NCBI GenBank assembly: GCA_944472155.2
Contig: OX235277.1
Span: forward strand, 9,744,804-9,808,803
DNA: 64,000 nt
Origin: Trichobilharzia szidati
Lineage: Eukaryota > Platyhelminthes > Trematoda > Strigeidida > Schistosomatidae
Reading direction: 5' to 3'
The translations under genes were made by a program, and so were the position numbers. Below, piece by piece: positions 20,163 through 30,629 of the stretch. The first letter of the stretch is position 1. Each line of letters opens with the position of its first letter. The notes under the pieces were generated by a model. The model was not told the DNA's origin and made no database searches. It saw only the letters and a list, made by a program, of their open reading frames with translations.

Positions 20163-20702
20163 TCTTTTTTTTTATTCCTTTACGTTCCCAGGGAAACATA
20201 GGGAGCTTCAAGTTAGAGGCGTGTATTTTCGATATTTTTTACGGGATGGAGTTGCTAGTCTCATGCCCAACCTTGCCTTTCTATCCGTTTTATTACTGGC
20301 TTAGTGAGGTTGTAACGACAGAAGACAAGGGCCAGGCGACAGATCGTTTATTAAGGAAAATCAACACAGATTTATAGATTTTAATGTACATTATTGTAGA
20401 TTATTGTTAGTAGAAAATACAATCTTTTGATTGGTTGTTTCTCACAGAAGGTTAACCTTGCATCTTTTTGTGGCTGTGTCAGATCATCCATATGCTAACT
20501 GTATCCGCCTACGCAAAGCCTTTGTTCTCATTTTCTCACCACCAATATTGGGGACATAAACATTGACGTCAGTAACTGTCTACCAACTTTGGCTAGCAGC
20601 CAGCTCTCACCACAAGGTAAAGGAGTGCGTTGGCGGCCGGGGATCGAATCCCGGACCACATGTGTGATCGGCAAGCATTCTACCGTTGTGCCGCCGACGC
20701 CT
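20163..20702 (-). mobile_element. Chimeric tRNA-RTE SINE (family C), split by a solo LTR, with TSD
   Basis: The antisense SINE has the tail CCTTTACGTTCCCAGGGAAA, the body GCTAGTCTCATGCCCAACC, and after the LTR the tRNA-like head (GGGATCGAATCCCGG). Direct repeats ATTCATACT at 20154-20162 and 20703-20711 flank it, showing target-primed insertion. The LTR at 20311-20614 entered later. Confidence 0.75.
20311..20614 (-). mobile_element. Solo LTR (Ty3/gypsy-like) with 4-bp TSD
   Basis: A 304-bp segment with TG...CA ends (TGTAACGACAGAAG to CTCTCACCACA on the plus strand) is flanked by AGGT at 20307-20310 and 20615-20618. Removing it restores the SINE body. In reverse it reads TGTGGTGAGAGC to CTTCTGTCGTTACA and matches both ends of the LTR at 41311-41988; the LTR at 47632-47881 shares the 3' end. 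Confidence 0.75.
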
Positions 20703-20873
20703 ATTCATACTCCTAGTCTACTAATATATGAAAAATAAATATTCAAAACAGTGGCGGAGGGGGGGACACACATCAACACTTATATGGATGTATTCTGTTG
20801 AATTAAAAATATTGGATTTATAAATATCTAGTTAGAATACTCTATTTAGAAATGTATGGATATGACAACTTAC

Positions 20874-20901
20874 CAAAGACATAATTGCATTTGTCCATGA
20901 A
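20874..20901 (-). CDS. PH-domain protein, exon 4 (28-bp micro-exon)
   Basis: This is a 28-bp exon read on the minus strand. It is preceded by a T-rich acceptor ending TTATTATAG and followed by an excellent donor (TTTG then GTAAGTTGT). It supplies one base to the split Asn codon, then SWTNAIMSL in phase 0. The Trp falls where the invariant Trp of the PH C-terminal helix is expected. Phase agrees with the exons at 27489 and 5050. It is too short to stand out as an ORF and was found from its splice sites. It sits between a SINE carrying a solo LTR (20163-20702) and repeat family H. The intron after it is about 15.8 kb. The weak point is the acceptor, which has few C residues. Confidence 0.6.
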
Positions 20902-21054
20902 CTATAATAATAATAATAACAATAAAGATAGAAAAATGAAATTAGTGAATTCAATTCCAATGGGAGTAAATATATGATAAGATAGAAAGAAAAAGTGTCT
21001 GATAACTTAAGAAATATCTGAACTGTACTTCAGATCTGTACAAGAGACTGAACT

Positions 21055-21150
21055 AATTTTAACGTAGAACTTTGCACTGATGTGCAGCAGTTACAGTTGG
21101 CACATTTCACCTAGCACACAATGCAAGAGAAGAAAGTAAAAAGAAATGAA
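21055..21150 (+). repeat. Repeat family H copy
   Basis: Landmarks: ACGTAGAACTTTGCACTGA, then a GCAGTTACAGTTGGCAC block, then CAATGCAAGAGAAGAAAG. A second copy follows at 21775-21880. Confidence 0.5.
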
Positions 21151-21159
21151 AACCAGAGA

Positions 21160-21400
21160 CAGTACACAGCTCGTAGACCATTAAGCCACTGGGACCCAAT
21201 CCAATGGGCCATGAATTCTAACTTCTGCCAATTCATGACATAACGCGACCACTAGCCAATGTCTTCGGCGAGTATTTGTCCTCACACCCGACCTGCTGCA
21301 CCCTACTGGTCACGACTTCTCACTAGAACCCCAGGTAACCATCTCTACCTGAATAGGGAAAGTCGCTAGGGAGCATCTCATCGATATTCAATTGTTGGTT
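21160..21400 (-). mobile_element. Family B element, antisense arm without hammerhead
   Basis: It contains the reverse of the tRNA-like head (GCTCGTAGACCATTAAGCCA), the body (CATGAATTCTAACTTCTGCC) and the middle segment with CTGGTCACGACTTCTCACTAG found in copies 1, 4 and 7. The ribozyme part is lost at 21160. Confidence 0.6.
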
Positions 21401-21584
21401 TGTAGGGATTTATATGTCAATCAGTCAGTCAAGTTTGTAATGTGGACACCATGACATTAGGTGGCTCGATATCCCGGTGAACTCTGACCTGTTGTTGTTG
21501 TGGTCATTGGAGGAGTTGAGGGCAATCGACAGTAATGAAACTAACTACTAACTAGTGTCGAATTAATGTATCCAATACAGTTCA

Positions 21585-21720
21585 CAGTGGTAACGCGTCT
21601 CTGACTGCAGGCAGTACTCGGTGACACATACGGGTTCGAATCTCAGATAGTGGACATGAGTTCCTTCAAGACTGCAGATACATACGCCTTGCTTACTTTG
21701 TCATAACCAATTAACGGTAA
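21585..21720 (+). repeat. tRNA-like SINE, family E
   Basis: Clear A-box-like (GTGGTAACGCGTCTC) and B-box-like (ACGGGTTCGAATCTC) segments are followed by AGTTCCTTCAAGACTGCAG and ATACGCCTTGC. This is the best-preserved family E head in the window. Confidence 0.6.
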
Positions 21721-22019
21721 AGGCATGGCACACGGGAGGAAGACTCTAGGAAGGAGCGAAATTCATTGACTGACTGGTTTCAACGTAGAACTTCGCACAG
21801 AAGTGAACCAATTCAACTTCCTACAGTCTATGTGCCATACAAAGCAAGAGAAGAGAGTAAAGACAGATTCATCAAAAGAGAGATAATAAACAGAAGTGTA
21901 AGTGAGTGAAACAAAAAGAACAGTAATATGGAAGAACAATAGAGTACTTTGATTCGATATGACGAATCACAAAGAGTGAATGCATCTGACCCATCCATCG
22001 AGAATAATTTTTTAGCCAG

Positions 22020-22650
22020 GTACATCACCAGTTGCCTCCAGTCTCTATTGGTTCTTACCACCCCGGGGGCCTCGACGACACTGACAGGTCTATTCCTCCC
22101 TACGTGGCCAGCCAGCTTAAACTAACTGTTGTGTATTTTATTGACTCATGAAGCCATATTTTCATTTGACCACCAATGGCTCTTTTCCAACCTGATCAAT
22201 CCTATGTCAGCTAATATTTCCCATCGAGGAAGGCGATGGCTAGGCAAACGTAACACATGTCCTCAGCGTCTCAATCGATGTAACTTCACAACCTCGTCGA
22301 TTGCTTTTCCCTTCTTATCTAACACTCGACACCTAACCTCAATATTACTAACCCTATTATTCCAACTAAAACACACGAGAGATGGAAAACAGACACCTCT
22401 GTGATCAATGACAGCTAGTCTTTTCATGTCACCCACTTTCACTGGCCAGGTCTCACAGACATAAAGGAGGACGGAGTGGACTGCTGAGCAGTACACACGC
22501 CTTTTGGTCGACAATCCGCCGGATAACACGTCTTGGCCAAAGATGGAGTAAACTGGCATATGCGAAACGGGCCTTCTGTATCTGTGTTGAAATTCCGTCA
22601 GTGATCAACCCCTTCGGGGCTGATGTAACTTCCCATATAATGGTAAGTTT
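22020..22650 (-). pseudogene. LINE RT C-terminus remnant (same family as 1500-2070)
   Basis: The longest frame (22559-22263) reads LSGGLSTKRRVYCSAVHSV, then CETWPVKVGDMKRL, SWNNRVSNIEVRCRVLDKKG and DEVVKLHRLRR. This is the C-terminal segment of RTE-type RTs, where the usual sequence has LLYGCETW and WLGHVLR. Stops and the loss of the palm make it dead. Confidence 0.65.
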
Positions 22651-22959
22651 TAATTGTTTTACTCTCCCAAGTAGGTTGAAGTTATTCTCATCTGATTCAA
22701 ATATATTGTATAAGAAATCATTCCAATGAACTCTAAGGTAACTGTATGATAATCAGATGGAAGGTATCTACAAGTGTTAACATTACCAGAAACCCTAGCC
22801 GCAGCACAACAAAGTTACACATGAAAATTTAAAAGTTTCAGTATCTAAAACGATGTACTGAAAATTCAATTATTGGTGAAATAGTAAGAAAACCATTGAA
22901 CCAGCTGATTTACAAGTACACCTAATGGATAGAAGACAAAAGGTAAGTGTTATTAGTGT

Positions 22960-24060
22960 ACTGTCAGGGTGGAAAGCAGCATTGAGTGGAGAACTGTACT
23001 AGGCCCCCTGGTATTCCTATTATACGCAAATGAACTACCGACAATTCTTACTTCATCTTCATTACTATTTGTGGATGATATTACGATCTGAGAAACTGCA
23101 TATAATAATGATGATGATAAGTCGGTCTTACAAAGTGATCTAGATAAATTAGCTGAATGGTCGAACCTGTGGAGTCTGAAGATTAACTCCAAGGGAAGCG
23201 CGGTAATGCACATAGGTTAGAGGTCTTACACGTCATATGCACTGGATGACACAGAACTGCCAGACGTTAGAAGACAAAAAGGACTTAGTAATTATTGTCA
23301 GCTATGACTTGGAAACAACTGCAAATTGTAATGCAGACGCAATCAAGGCTTTTCTAATGATATGGGCACTTCGAAGGACCTTCAAACAATTAGACGAGTC
23401 TATGCTCAGAGCACTATAAGCAACATACGTCAGGCCTCATCTAGAATACTGCATACAAGCAACTAGTCCATGCTTCAAGAAAGAGGCATGTCTTGGAGAA
23501 AGTACAGAGGGTGGGAATCAAATTAGTCAGTGGAATCTCACACATTCCCTATGAGAAGAATGGAACATTTAAATCTCTCCCCAGGAAGAGAGGGGTATGT
23601 TACGTATTAAAGGGTGGTTTAGGGATTGATATTCCCAATCTTTTCTCCTCCTCTAGGATACATTTATGAGGTCACCAAAAATAGGTGCTCAAAACACAGA
23701 CGGATAAAATACGTGTGGAATTTAGATTCTTTCACAAATAAATTTAAAAATATCATGCCGGATCGGTCGGGGCCCGGATTAACAACGACCGCGCTTTCTG
23801 CTGCCGTGTCACAGGGCAGAAGTGATAAATACTGAGACACATCAAATGAAAAACAACACACAAAAACAGGCCGTGTGTGACCGGCCTCAAGCAGTTGTCC
23901 CCTGGGCTCTGCGGTCACGTAACCAGCAGCAGCAGCAACGACTGGAACTCCTTATCTGATTCAGTAGTTTCAGCCACATCGGTGAATGCTTTCAAAGAGA
24001 ACTTAGATCTCTGCAGATATATGTGGCAAAGATTAACACAGGCAACAAGGGCCTGAGTCT
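22960..24060 (+). pseudogene. CR1-group LINE RT remnant
   Basis: Broken frames encode, in order, VLGPLVFLLYANELP, LFVDDITI (the catalytic box as FVDD), DLDKLAEWSNLWSLKIN, later YEKRMEHLNLSPRKRG, and at about 23940-24010 WNSLSDSVVSATSVNAFKENLD-like residues, the usual C-terminus of CR1 elements. An R1-like fragment (23858-23930) is inserted near the end. Many stops are present. Confidence 0.65.
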
Positions 24061-25060
24061 AAAACCGCAATGACAATTAAAAAGGTCTAACATCCAAGGC
24101 TGACCAATGAATAACGTCAATGAAGGTTATTGACACTGGGGAAAAGTGTCAAAATACAAATAGAATAAGGAGATGTTTGAGGCGACAGCGCAGCAGGTAT
24201 ACAAAAAGACTGCCATCACAAAGTGGTGCATAGATGGACAACAGGTATCCATTACACCGGTGTAGGCACTCAACTTTAAAGGAATAGGTGCAGGTTTTGA
24301 GCCCCTCAATGGGAAAACACCACCGTGCTACGTAATTAAACACCTCTGATTGACTTGTAGCTATAGGCTATCACCATTTGGGGCAAACCTACCAAATAAT
24401 TTCAAAGTTTGTATGCTGAAATGATTAGCTGTCAATACCTTTTACTGTGCGAATACGTATAACTTCCAAGCATACAGGTACTCATTAGCACTTACATGGC
24501 TTCGACTTTTAAGAAATCTGTAGGATGATAATCAACGGGTACAGGTTGACAGTTTCTTCCCGCTTTATTAAGACTTATTTTCATTTGACAATGGACCACT
24601 GACAGTTCCCTCCATTTAATATTCACAGGCACAATTATACAATTACATTAAAACATATCGACCTATGCAGAAAACATATGAAGCTATGGAAAATTAGTAC
24701 GAACCATGTAGATTGTCTACCTGTGATGCATGTGACCACCAGAATCTATGTTTAGGGACTCCAGGTGACGTAACAGAGGAAGTGAGGGACGTGGATTCAC
24801 ACAGTTTACGTCACTTCTCAACCAGTGGATCTTTGGTCCGAATGCTGTGTCAGTTGATGATTGAATTTTACAGCACTCTTCAACTACATTGTTTCCAATT
24901 CTTTTTTTCACCCACTTGACTTAGGGATAAACGATGCGGCAAATTAGCTATTAATTCTGTTTTTATGGTAATACTGTTTGTTCGGAAATATATGAACAAT
25001 AATTAAAATGAAATGTTTCTTCAAAAGCCAGAAGACGTAACTCAACACCAATATGTAACA
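24061..25060. other. No recognised gene
   Basis: Single-copy-looking AT-rich sequence inside the 6.6-kb intron of the PH gene. Short frames here have no motif or convincing splice sites. Confidence 0.4.
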
Positions 25061-25069
25061 AAAAGCAAA

Positions 25070-25710
25070 TTAAATCTAGTTACAGATTTCCTTTTTTACC
25101 TACCCGGGAAGCATCGTTTCAACTACAGGCGGACGGAACTGACGAGGATATCAAAGCAAGAATCGGAAAAGCAAGACAAGCTTTCAATACTCTCAAGTCT
25201 GTGTGGAGGTCAACAGCACTCAGCATCAAAAATAAAATCCAGATTTTCAACTTCTATGTGAAGTCAGTCAGTGCTACTATACGGATCAGAGACTTGCACT
25301 GCGCGTCATAAAGAGCATCTCAAACAAACTACAGACCTTCATAAACAGTTGTCTTCGCTCGATACTCAAGATCAGATGGCCAGAAAAGATCAGCAACAGA
25401 GATCCCTGGGAGCGAACCAATACAGCAGGAACCGATTGTGAAACAAATAGGCAGGAACAAATGGAGATGGATTGGCCATACTCTGAGGAAACCATCAAGT
25501 GACATCACTAGGCAAACCCTCGAGTGGAACCCGAAAGGGAAGCAGCGATTTGGTCGTCAGTGCAAGGGTGACTTGGAGGAGGTCATATGAAGAGGAGATG
25601 AAAGCGTGTGGGCAGACTTGGAGCCAGGTGAAAACTCTAGTAGAGAACCGAACGCAATGGAGACGCACGGCTGAAGCCCTATGTTCCTATAGGAATTAAA
25701 GGAAACAATA
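25070..25710 (+). pseudogene. RTE LINE copy, 5'-truncated
   Basis: It encodes parts of the RTE C-terminus (DEDIKARIGKARQAF-like, SVWRSTALSIKNKI, WIGHTLRKPSSDITRQ) and ends AAGCCCTATGTTCCTATAGG with an AAT-rich tail. It matches the 16.2-17.5 kb subfamily more closely than the 9.3-kb copy. Confidence 0.75.
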
Positions 25711-25869
25711 ATAATTCCTTTTAATCCTTTTGGTCATTGAACCCACATTACGATAATAGATGAACTTAGACAGAAGTAGCATTTTAATTCACCCTAGTAA
25801 TAAAAAATAAAGTACGAACGTGTCATAGTATTCACACACACCCCCAATCAAAGAAGCTTACAATACAAG

Positions 25870-26440
25870 TGGAAAAATTGGCGGAGTTAAAGTACCATAG
25901 CCAAAGTCAGGGTCTTTCAAAAGCTGGCCTTCAAGAACCGATAACATACAGAGAATATTATGAAACATCATTCTAAATCAAGTCATGCCTAACTTTTGGA
26001 ACTTGGAGAGGATAGATAAGGTACTCTACTTGCTTACTAGATACTTTTCCTGCAAATCTATACTGTTAGGCAGGGTTAAGGCTTGTAGTATTAAGGTATA
26101 GGGTCTAGGGTTAAGGTTAGGTATGGGGTTAAAGTTAGGATTATGATTCGAGTTGGGAGTAAGTTGAAGAATAGATATCAATGGATATCGAAGTACCATG
26201 ACCTACAGTCACCTGGATGAATTGGCATATCATCCATGGTTCTACTTCTCTATAGATCATTTGTGTATTGACTGGGAGACATTCTTAAAACACGTAAGCT
26301 ACAACTATATAGTGTAATATCAAGTTAGCAATATTTTCTAGTGTATTTCTTAACAACTTTACAACTTTTTTGAATTAGAGTTCTGGTTGGTTGTTCACGG
26401 TCATTGTGGTTTTGGCTATGATAGTTTAACTTTGCCGAAA
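25870..26440. mobile_element. TIR (MITE-like) element, second copy, truncated
   Basis: Read in reverse it follows 5698-6215 of the first copy, including the telomere-like stretch (here TTAGGGCAGGGTTAAGG, GGGTCTAGGGTTAAGGTTAGG). One terminal inverted repeat is at 26375-26440 (GGCTATGATAGTTTAACTTTG). The other terminus is missing. Confidence 0.55.
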
Positions 26441-26491
26441 AGCTAGTTAAATTGTATATAAACCCAATTCAAACTTAGTAGACATTGATGT

Positions 26492-26735
26492 AGTGCGTCG
26501 GTGGCATAGCGGTTAGGACGCTCGTCGACTATGCAGATGGTCCGGGTTCGATACCCGGCCGACGCACTCCTTTACCTCGCTAAGCCTGAAATAATGCTGG
26601 TGAAGAGGAAAGGTTGGGCATGAGGCTAGCAATCCTATACTGTAAAATAAACACTGCTACAGAAACTTCAAGCCACTAGCTTGAAGCCCTATGTTACACT
26701 GGGAAACGTGAAGGAAAAAAATAAATAAATAATAC
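26492..26735 (+). mobile_element. Chimeric tRNA-RTE SINE (family C) with 11-bp TSD
   Basis: The tRNA-like head (TGGCATAGCGG, then GGGTTCGATACCC, closing CCGACGCAC) is followed by a body matching the 5' end of the RTE LINE (TTACCTCGC; GGTTGGGCATGAGGCTAGCAA; CTGCTACAGAAACTTCAA). The 3' end matches the RTE 3' end (GAAGCCCTATGTTACACTGG). Direct repeats ACATTGATGTA at 26481-26491 and 26736-26746 flank it. Other copies: 53623-53845, 57425-57660, 20163-20702 (-), 48235-48395 (-, headless). Confidence 0.85.
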
Positions 26736-26746
26736 ACATTGATGTA

Positions 26747-27488
26747 ATATACAATTGTTACAAAGCGTTCCAAAGAGTAAGTGTTATTGAAGGAAACTGT
26801 CATTCAACTTGGGAGTGGTAGACATAAAGGTTTACCCTGGGGGAGCTTGAAAACTTTGATTCCAAACATACAGTGCATATCGGCTCCAGAAGCTGAAAGG
26901 GACAAATGACTTATGAACGTGCTTTTAGTCACACGCAATCAGGGAAACGCAGATCTGCTGCCCTGTTGTTCAGGGTTCAAATCAAACGCTCGGCAAATGA
27001 CCCTTTAAGGTATCCACTGGCTTAGGTCAAGGCGTCCGGGAAGTAACCAGGCCCTTATACAAAATGTGAAGCAGCAGTCTCAATAACTACTAATGGCAAT
27101 ATTTGTCTGGGAAAATTAACATCAATTATTTTTCAAACCCCAGTGAAGTTAAATCAGTGGACAAATGATCTACATTATTACTCCTGAAGTACTGAGGTTT
27201 GCGTACTAACAGGAAGTGAGGTGAAGTATTTCTCCAAACTGTCAACAACAGTATGTCCGGAACAACATATATTGTTTGATCTATAATTACTGTGCAAAAT
27301 TTAAGTACGCGCTGACATGCTTTTCCCTCTATTTTGATAGTTATACAGAAAACTACAAGTTTTAATAATAGGCTACTATGTGTTAATCGCTGCTAAATTG
27401 GATTCCACATTATGCTCACCTACATAACATTCAATATAAAAAAATTGGAACGTATGTCTGATAAACATTAGGCCGACAGTAAACGTAC
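26747..27488. other. Intron of the PH gene, no feature seen
   Basis: No repeat match or motif was found between the SINE and exon 3. Confidence 0.4.
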
Positions 27489-27652
27489 TTTAGTGTTGCT
27501 TGATCCGGACAAACAAACCAAGCCATTTTAGTTCCCACATGTGGTTCAAAAGGAATACCGAAGGACAACGGTATTTCTGCACTCGTTAATGAAGTTGGTT
27601 TGCATGGGACGCGATGGATAACATCTCCAATGGCAAGGAATGCTGCCACACG
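27489..27652 (-). CDS. PH-domain protein, exon 3
   Basis: This 164-bp exon lies between an acceptor (TTACTTTCTAG) and a donor (AAA then GTACGT). It begins RVAAFLAIGDVIHRVP and ends MAWFVCPDQATL plus two bases. The MAWFVCPD strand leading to a helix is the last strand of a PH domain, where the fold typically reads F.L.C.D.E. The two-base overhang combines with the first base of the 28-bp exon at 20901 to give Asn. That puts the hallmark Trp of the PH C-terminal helix in place (LNSWTNAI across the junction). The intron that follows is about 6.6 kb and holds an RTE copy, a TIR-element copy, a SINE and LINE remnants. The frame remains open past the donor for another 17 codons, so an unspliced alternative end is possible. 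Confidence 0.7.
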
Positions 27653-27686
27653 CTAGAAAGTAAACAATGTTTGCAATACTACATAC

Positions 27687-27793
27687 TCTGATATCAACAC
27701 TTCTTTTAGGCGAAGTAGACGATGCACTGTCGAACCATTGAAACCAACCACTTTGTAGTAATTTACAATATACGTTAGTCCAGTGTTTCGTAT
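27687..27793 (-). CDS. PH-domain protein, exon 2
   Basis: This 107-bp exon follows an acceptor ending TTACCTTCAG and ends at AGA followed by GTATGT. It encodes about 35 residues, including KHWTNVYCKLLQ and GWFQWFDS, and ends SPKRSVDIR. The pattern of an aromatic-rich strand (W..VYC.L), a turn, then a second strand with WFDS fits beta strands 1 to 3 of a PH domain. It enters with two bases of a split Asp codon and leaves in phase 0, matching both neighbours. The next intron is 34 bp (27686-27653), within the range of the very small 5' introns known in schistosome genes. Family placement rests on motif reading, not on a search. Confidence 0.72.
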
Positions 27794-27836
27794 CTGAAGG
27801 TAAATTCACCTTTAGTGTCAAATATGCTTGACGTAC

Positions 27837-27873
27837 CTGACCATTTCTTTAAGTAACCTTCTTTAATGGACAT
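27837..27873 (-). CDS. PH-domain protein, exon 1 (start codon)
   Basis: This is the first coding exon of a host gene read leftwards. It begins at ATG (27873-27871) and encodes MSIKEGYLKKWS plus one base. The stretch EGYLKKWS is the usual opening strand of a pleckstrin-homology domain. The exon ends at a strong donor, CAG then GTACGT, and leaves one base that completes an Asp codon with the next exon. I chose this Met because the PH fold starts right after it and the frame continues cleanly through five more exons. PH domains generally bind phosphoinositides or proteins at membranes; a specific ligand cannot be read here. The following intron is only 43 bp (27836-27794). I saw no transposon homology in the exon. 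A spliced-leader acceptor or promoter upstream was not identified. Confidence 0.72.
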
Positions 27874-28540
27874 CCGCTGGCGGTGAACTACAGATTTAGC
27901 GCGCAGTCCAGACTACTTTGAATGACACGCCCTAAAGGCCACCTGATGGCCACAAATATGTAAGATGACATAAGAAACCGGAAATTTTCATAAGTGCAGT
28001 TTGCATATTACAGGTCTAAAGTTAATCTTGGATCTCTTTAACAGATGTTTTTACAGCCTTTCTTTGGATGCATCGCCTTCAGTATCCAACGTCGTATTCA
28101 TAAACTAGTTTAAAACAAAATGAATTTTTTGAGGTCGCTGCCTCATCTTCACTAATTTCCTGTGTAGTTTTCGCCGTTACTAGCCTGCCGTGGTTTTGAC
28201 TGTTTCTCAGAGAAGTGGCTAGGGGATCATCTATAAGCTTTTGTAGTGACCCATTTTATTACTCATCATCGTACTATACTTTCATTGTGTAATTGTACTT
28301 TGATTTGTTTATTACTCTAAATCTTGCGTGTTAACAATTGATACATTTGTACTCGCTCAAGTTTTGAATTTTGATTACGGCGAGAATACACATTCCTACA
28401 CCTTCTCAAGTGTCTTCTGATTTACGTTGTGTGTGTCGAGTAAGCACAAGGTTAGGATACAATTATAAACGAGAAGAAGTACTAGGATATATGTGTACGC
28501 TAGTTTAATCAAAATATAGCAGCACAACACTGTTTGCAGC
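27874..28540. other. Upstream region of the PH gene
   Basis: This is the 5' flank of the minus-strand gene and should hold its 5' UTR and promoter. I saw no clear TATA box or spliced-leader acceptor that I would defend. Confidence 0.3.
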
Positions 28541-28544
28541 ATGT

Positions 28545-29270
28545 CAAGACCATGCTGTTGCTGTTAATGGAGTTAATCCTTCCACCTATTGATCGTCCGG
28601 TGTGGTTGAAAAGGTAGACAGTAAAAATAATGTACTTAACTGGGACTCTGCAAACTTTAAGAACAAGCAAATAGATAATAGATTTCAAGTGAATACGCGT
28701 GGTAGTTAACAGATTCAGACAAGTGAGACTTGACAAGGGTAAATAACTAGCTTAGTATGTGGGAAAGGATAACCTATTATGATACTGTCCTTGTGTTATC
28801 GCTCGATTGTCCAGCCTCCACCCAAATCTTTTATTCTAAGCGTTCAGTAGCTACTGCTGTCAGTAAAATTTCCAGTAGCAGCAAACTTGAAATTATAGGA
28901 AATCAGGACACATTACAGTGTTGGGTTAACCTCACACTCAAGAGTAAAATGCATTGCAACATAACAGCCTTCGTTTCCAGATGCTGTGTTGGTTGATGTA
29001 GAGGAGTGTGCGATGGCTTAGTGGTAGAGTTTCTTTGTTCGGGTGATTCTAGTAATTTATACTCTTACTGGCATTAGTTAAATTATCCCTAGGCCAATGG
29101 TGAGAAAAACCCCAAAGTTTTGAAATATGGTCTATTTCGGGGCCCATAACGCCTCTCGCCGTTCTTCTTTTGAACTTGTCCAGAGGACCGGAGTCCCTTC
29201 TAAGTAACGGGGGAGATGGGGCACCATGTAGTTCAAGGCGTGATCTAACATTTTCTTTGGACAATCTCAG
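28545..29270 (-). pseudogene. CR1-like LINE, RT C-terminus and 3' UTR
   Basis: The reverse strand at 29264-29049 reads NVRSRLELHGAPSPPLLRRD, then LDKFKRRTARGVMG. This parallels the element at 36300 (YVRPHLEVHNIIAPTLLRRD, LERVRRRATKGVVG). The 3' UTR shares GTTAATGGAGTTAATCCTT and GTCCTTGTGTTATCGCTCGATTGTCCAGCC-like blocks with 35860-35960. It is a diverged, truncated copy of the same CR1-like family. Confidence 0.6.
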
Positions 29271-29499
29271 AAAACGCTAAGGTGTTCCTAAAAACTGTCG
29301 AAAAGATTTGGATCTTACTATTCTAAGGCTGTTTAATATGAAGTCTAAATTAACTCTTAAGGAATCGGAAAATGCAAAAGAGTCCGGGAACGCTATGGAC
29401 TTTAAGTTTGGCAAAGTTGTTGAGGGACTAGCATCAAAATAGAACGGTATAGTGTTCAATTGGAGAAATACTAGGGCATGTAGCTGAGCCGAAATTTGA

Positions 29500-30060
29500 C
29501 TAAAAAGTAGTTTGTGGAGTCCTCAACCTCCCTGAAGCGAGCTGAGGTACCTTCACAGGACCTAGAATCCACAACGACCTCCTTGAACCTATATATGTGG
29601 GCCCATGCCTCCCAACACGACACGAAAATATTCTTGACTTAATCCTCTTCCGCTAAATACAGCCAGATTCGATATCGAAGGGAAACAAACTAGATGACAT
29701 TGATCACCACATAATGCACTGCACTCTATCTCTCCAGCTAAAAGCAAATGCATACCTTAAAATTGCCCAGTGTATTATCAAAAAAGGGACAACAGAAGTG
29801 CCTGTTGAGAGATTCTACCAGTGCTTTTGAGAAGCTCTGACGGAGAAGAGTACCTTACCAATAGTAACTTCGAGGTAACGCTTCATATATTTTACAAAAC
29901 TATCGATTCCGGCAAAGAAAATCGCCCCCTAAATCTGCTTCAAAGACACCAACTGTATTTTCAGTCTGCAAACCACAACTAAAGCTAAAGAAACTGGAAA
30001 GGAAATTATGTGTTTTTGGAGAATTCAGTGCATTAAGTCAGATGCATGAAACCTTCAAAC
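29500..30060 (+). pseudogene. CR1-group LINE endonuclease C-terminal fragment
   Basis: It encodes LLEPIYVGPCLPTRHENILDL, a stop, then DDIDHHIMHCTLSLQL, corresponding to the end of a LINE AP endonuclease (the SDH..I motif region). The rest is degraded. A family D SINE follows at 30065. Confidence 0.5.
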
Positions 30061-30064
30061 TATA

Positions 30065-30266
30065 TTTATTTATTTTTATTTTTTTATTTTTGATTACAGC
30101 TTGATGCCACACCGTATTTCCAGTACAAGTATGGAATTTTCAGCATGGATATCGGTAGCCCAAATTCAGGCCGACCATAGATATCGGGTGTGCGTCGGCA
30201 GGGGTTCGAACCCCAGACCATGTGCATGGTCGGAGGGAGTATTAACCTCTGTGCCACCGATGCACA
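30065..30266 (-). mobile_element. tRNA-headed SINE, family D, copy 3
   Basis: Reverse copy with T-rich tail, TTACAGCTTGATGCCACACC, the CCGACCATAGATATCGGGTG body and a tRNA-like head ending CCACCGATGCAC. Confidence 0.75.
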
Positions 30267-30629
30267 AAGAAAGACACAAGATGAAGGCGCAACTTGAGGA
30301 AAATAAGGCCCTTGGGGAATCTGTAAAACTCAGGAACTCTGGAGGATTTTTCAAAAGCGACTAGAAAACAGTAAGGAACACAATGGTAACCGCTTGGAAT
30401 ATGGTGTAATTTATGATGACTCCCAGATTTCCAGTGAACTCCTCAGGCAGTAGCTTTTTCAATGACACGAAAGCTCACCCGTTCCTGATTCTCAACACAA
30501 CCTGAAAAAATTATTAAAAGTTAGGTCACATCAACTTAAATATGCAAAATATTGCCTCGGTGGTAAAGACCATGAAAGCTAACGGTAGTTGTGTAGACTG
30601 GAACCTATGCTGTAATGTGGAAAAACACA

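Noticed and set aside
27431..27649. A separate 72-codon gene starting at 27649
   Set aside because: Its first part is exon 3 of the PH gene, entered through a clear acceptor; the end beyond 27489 is intron read-through.
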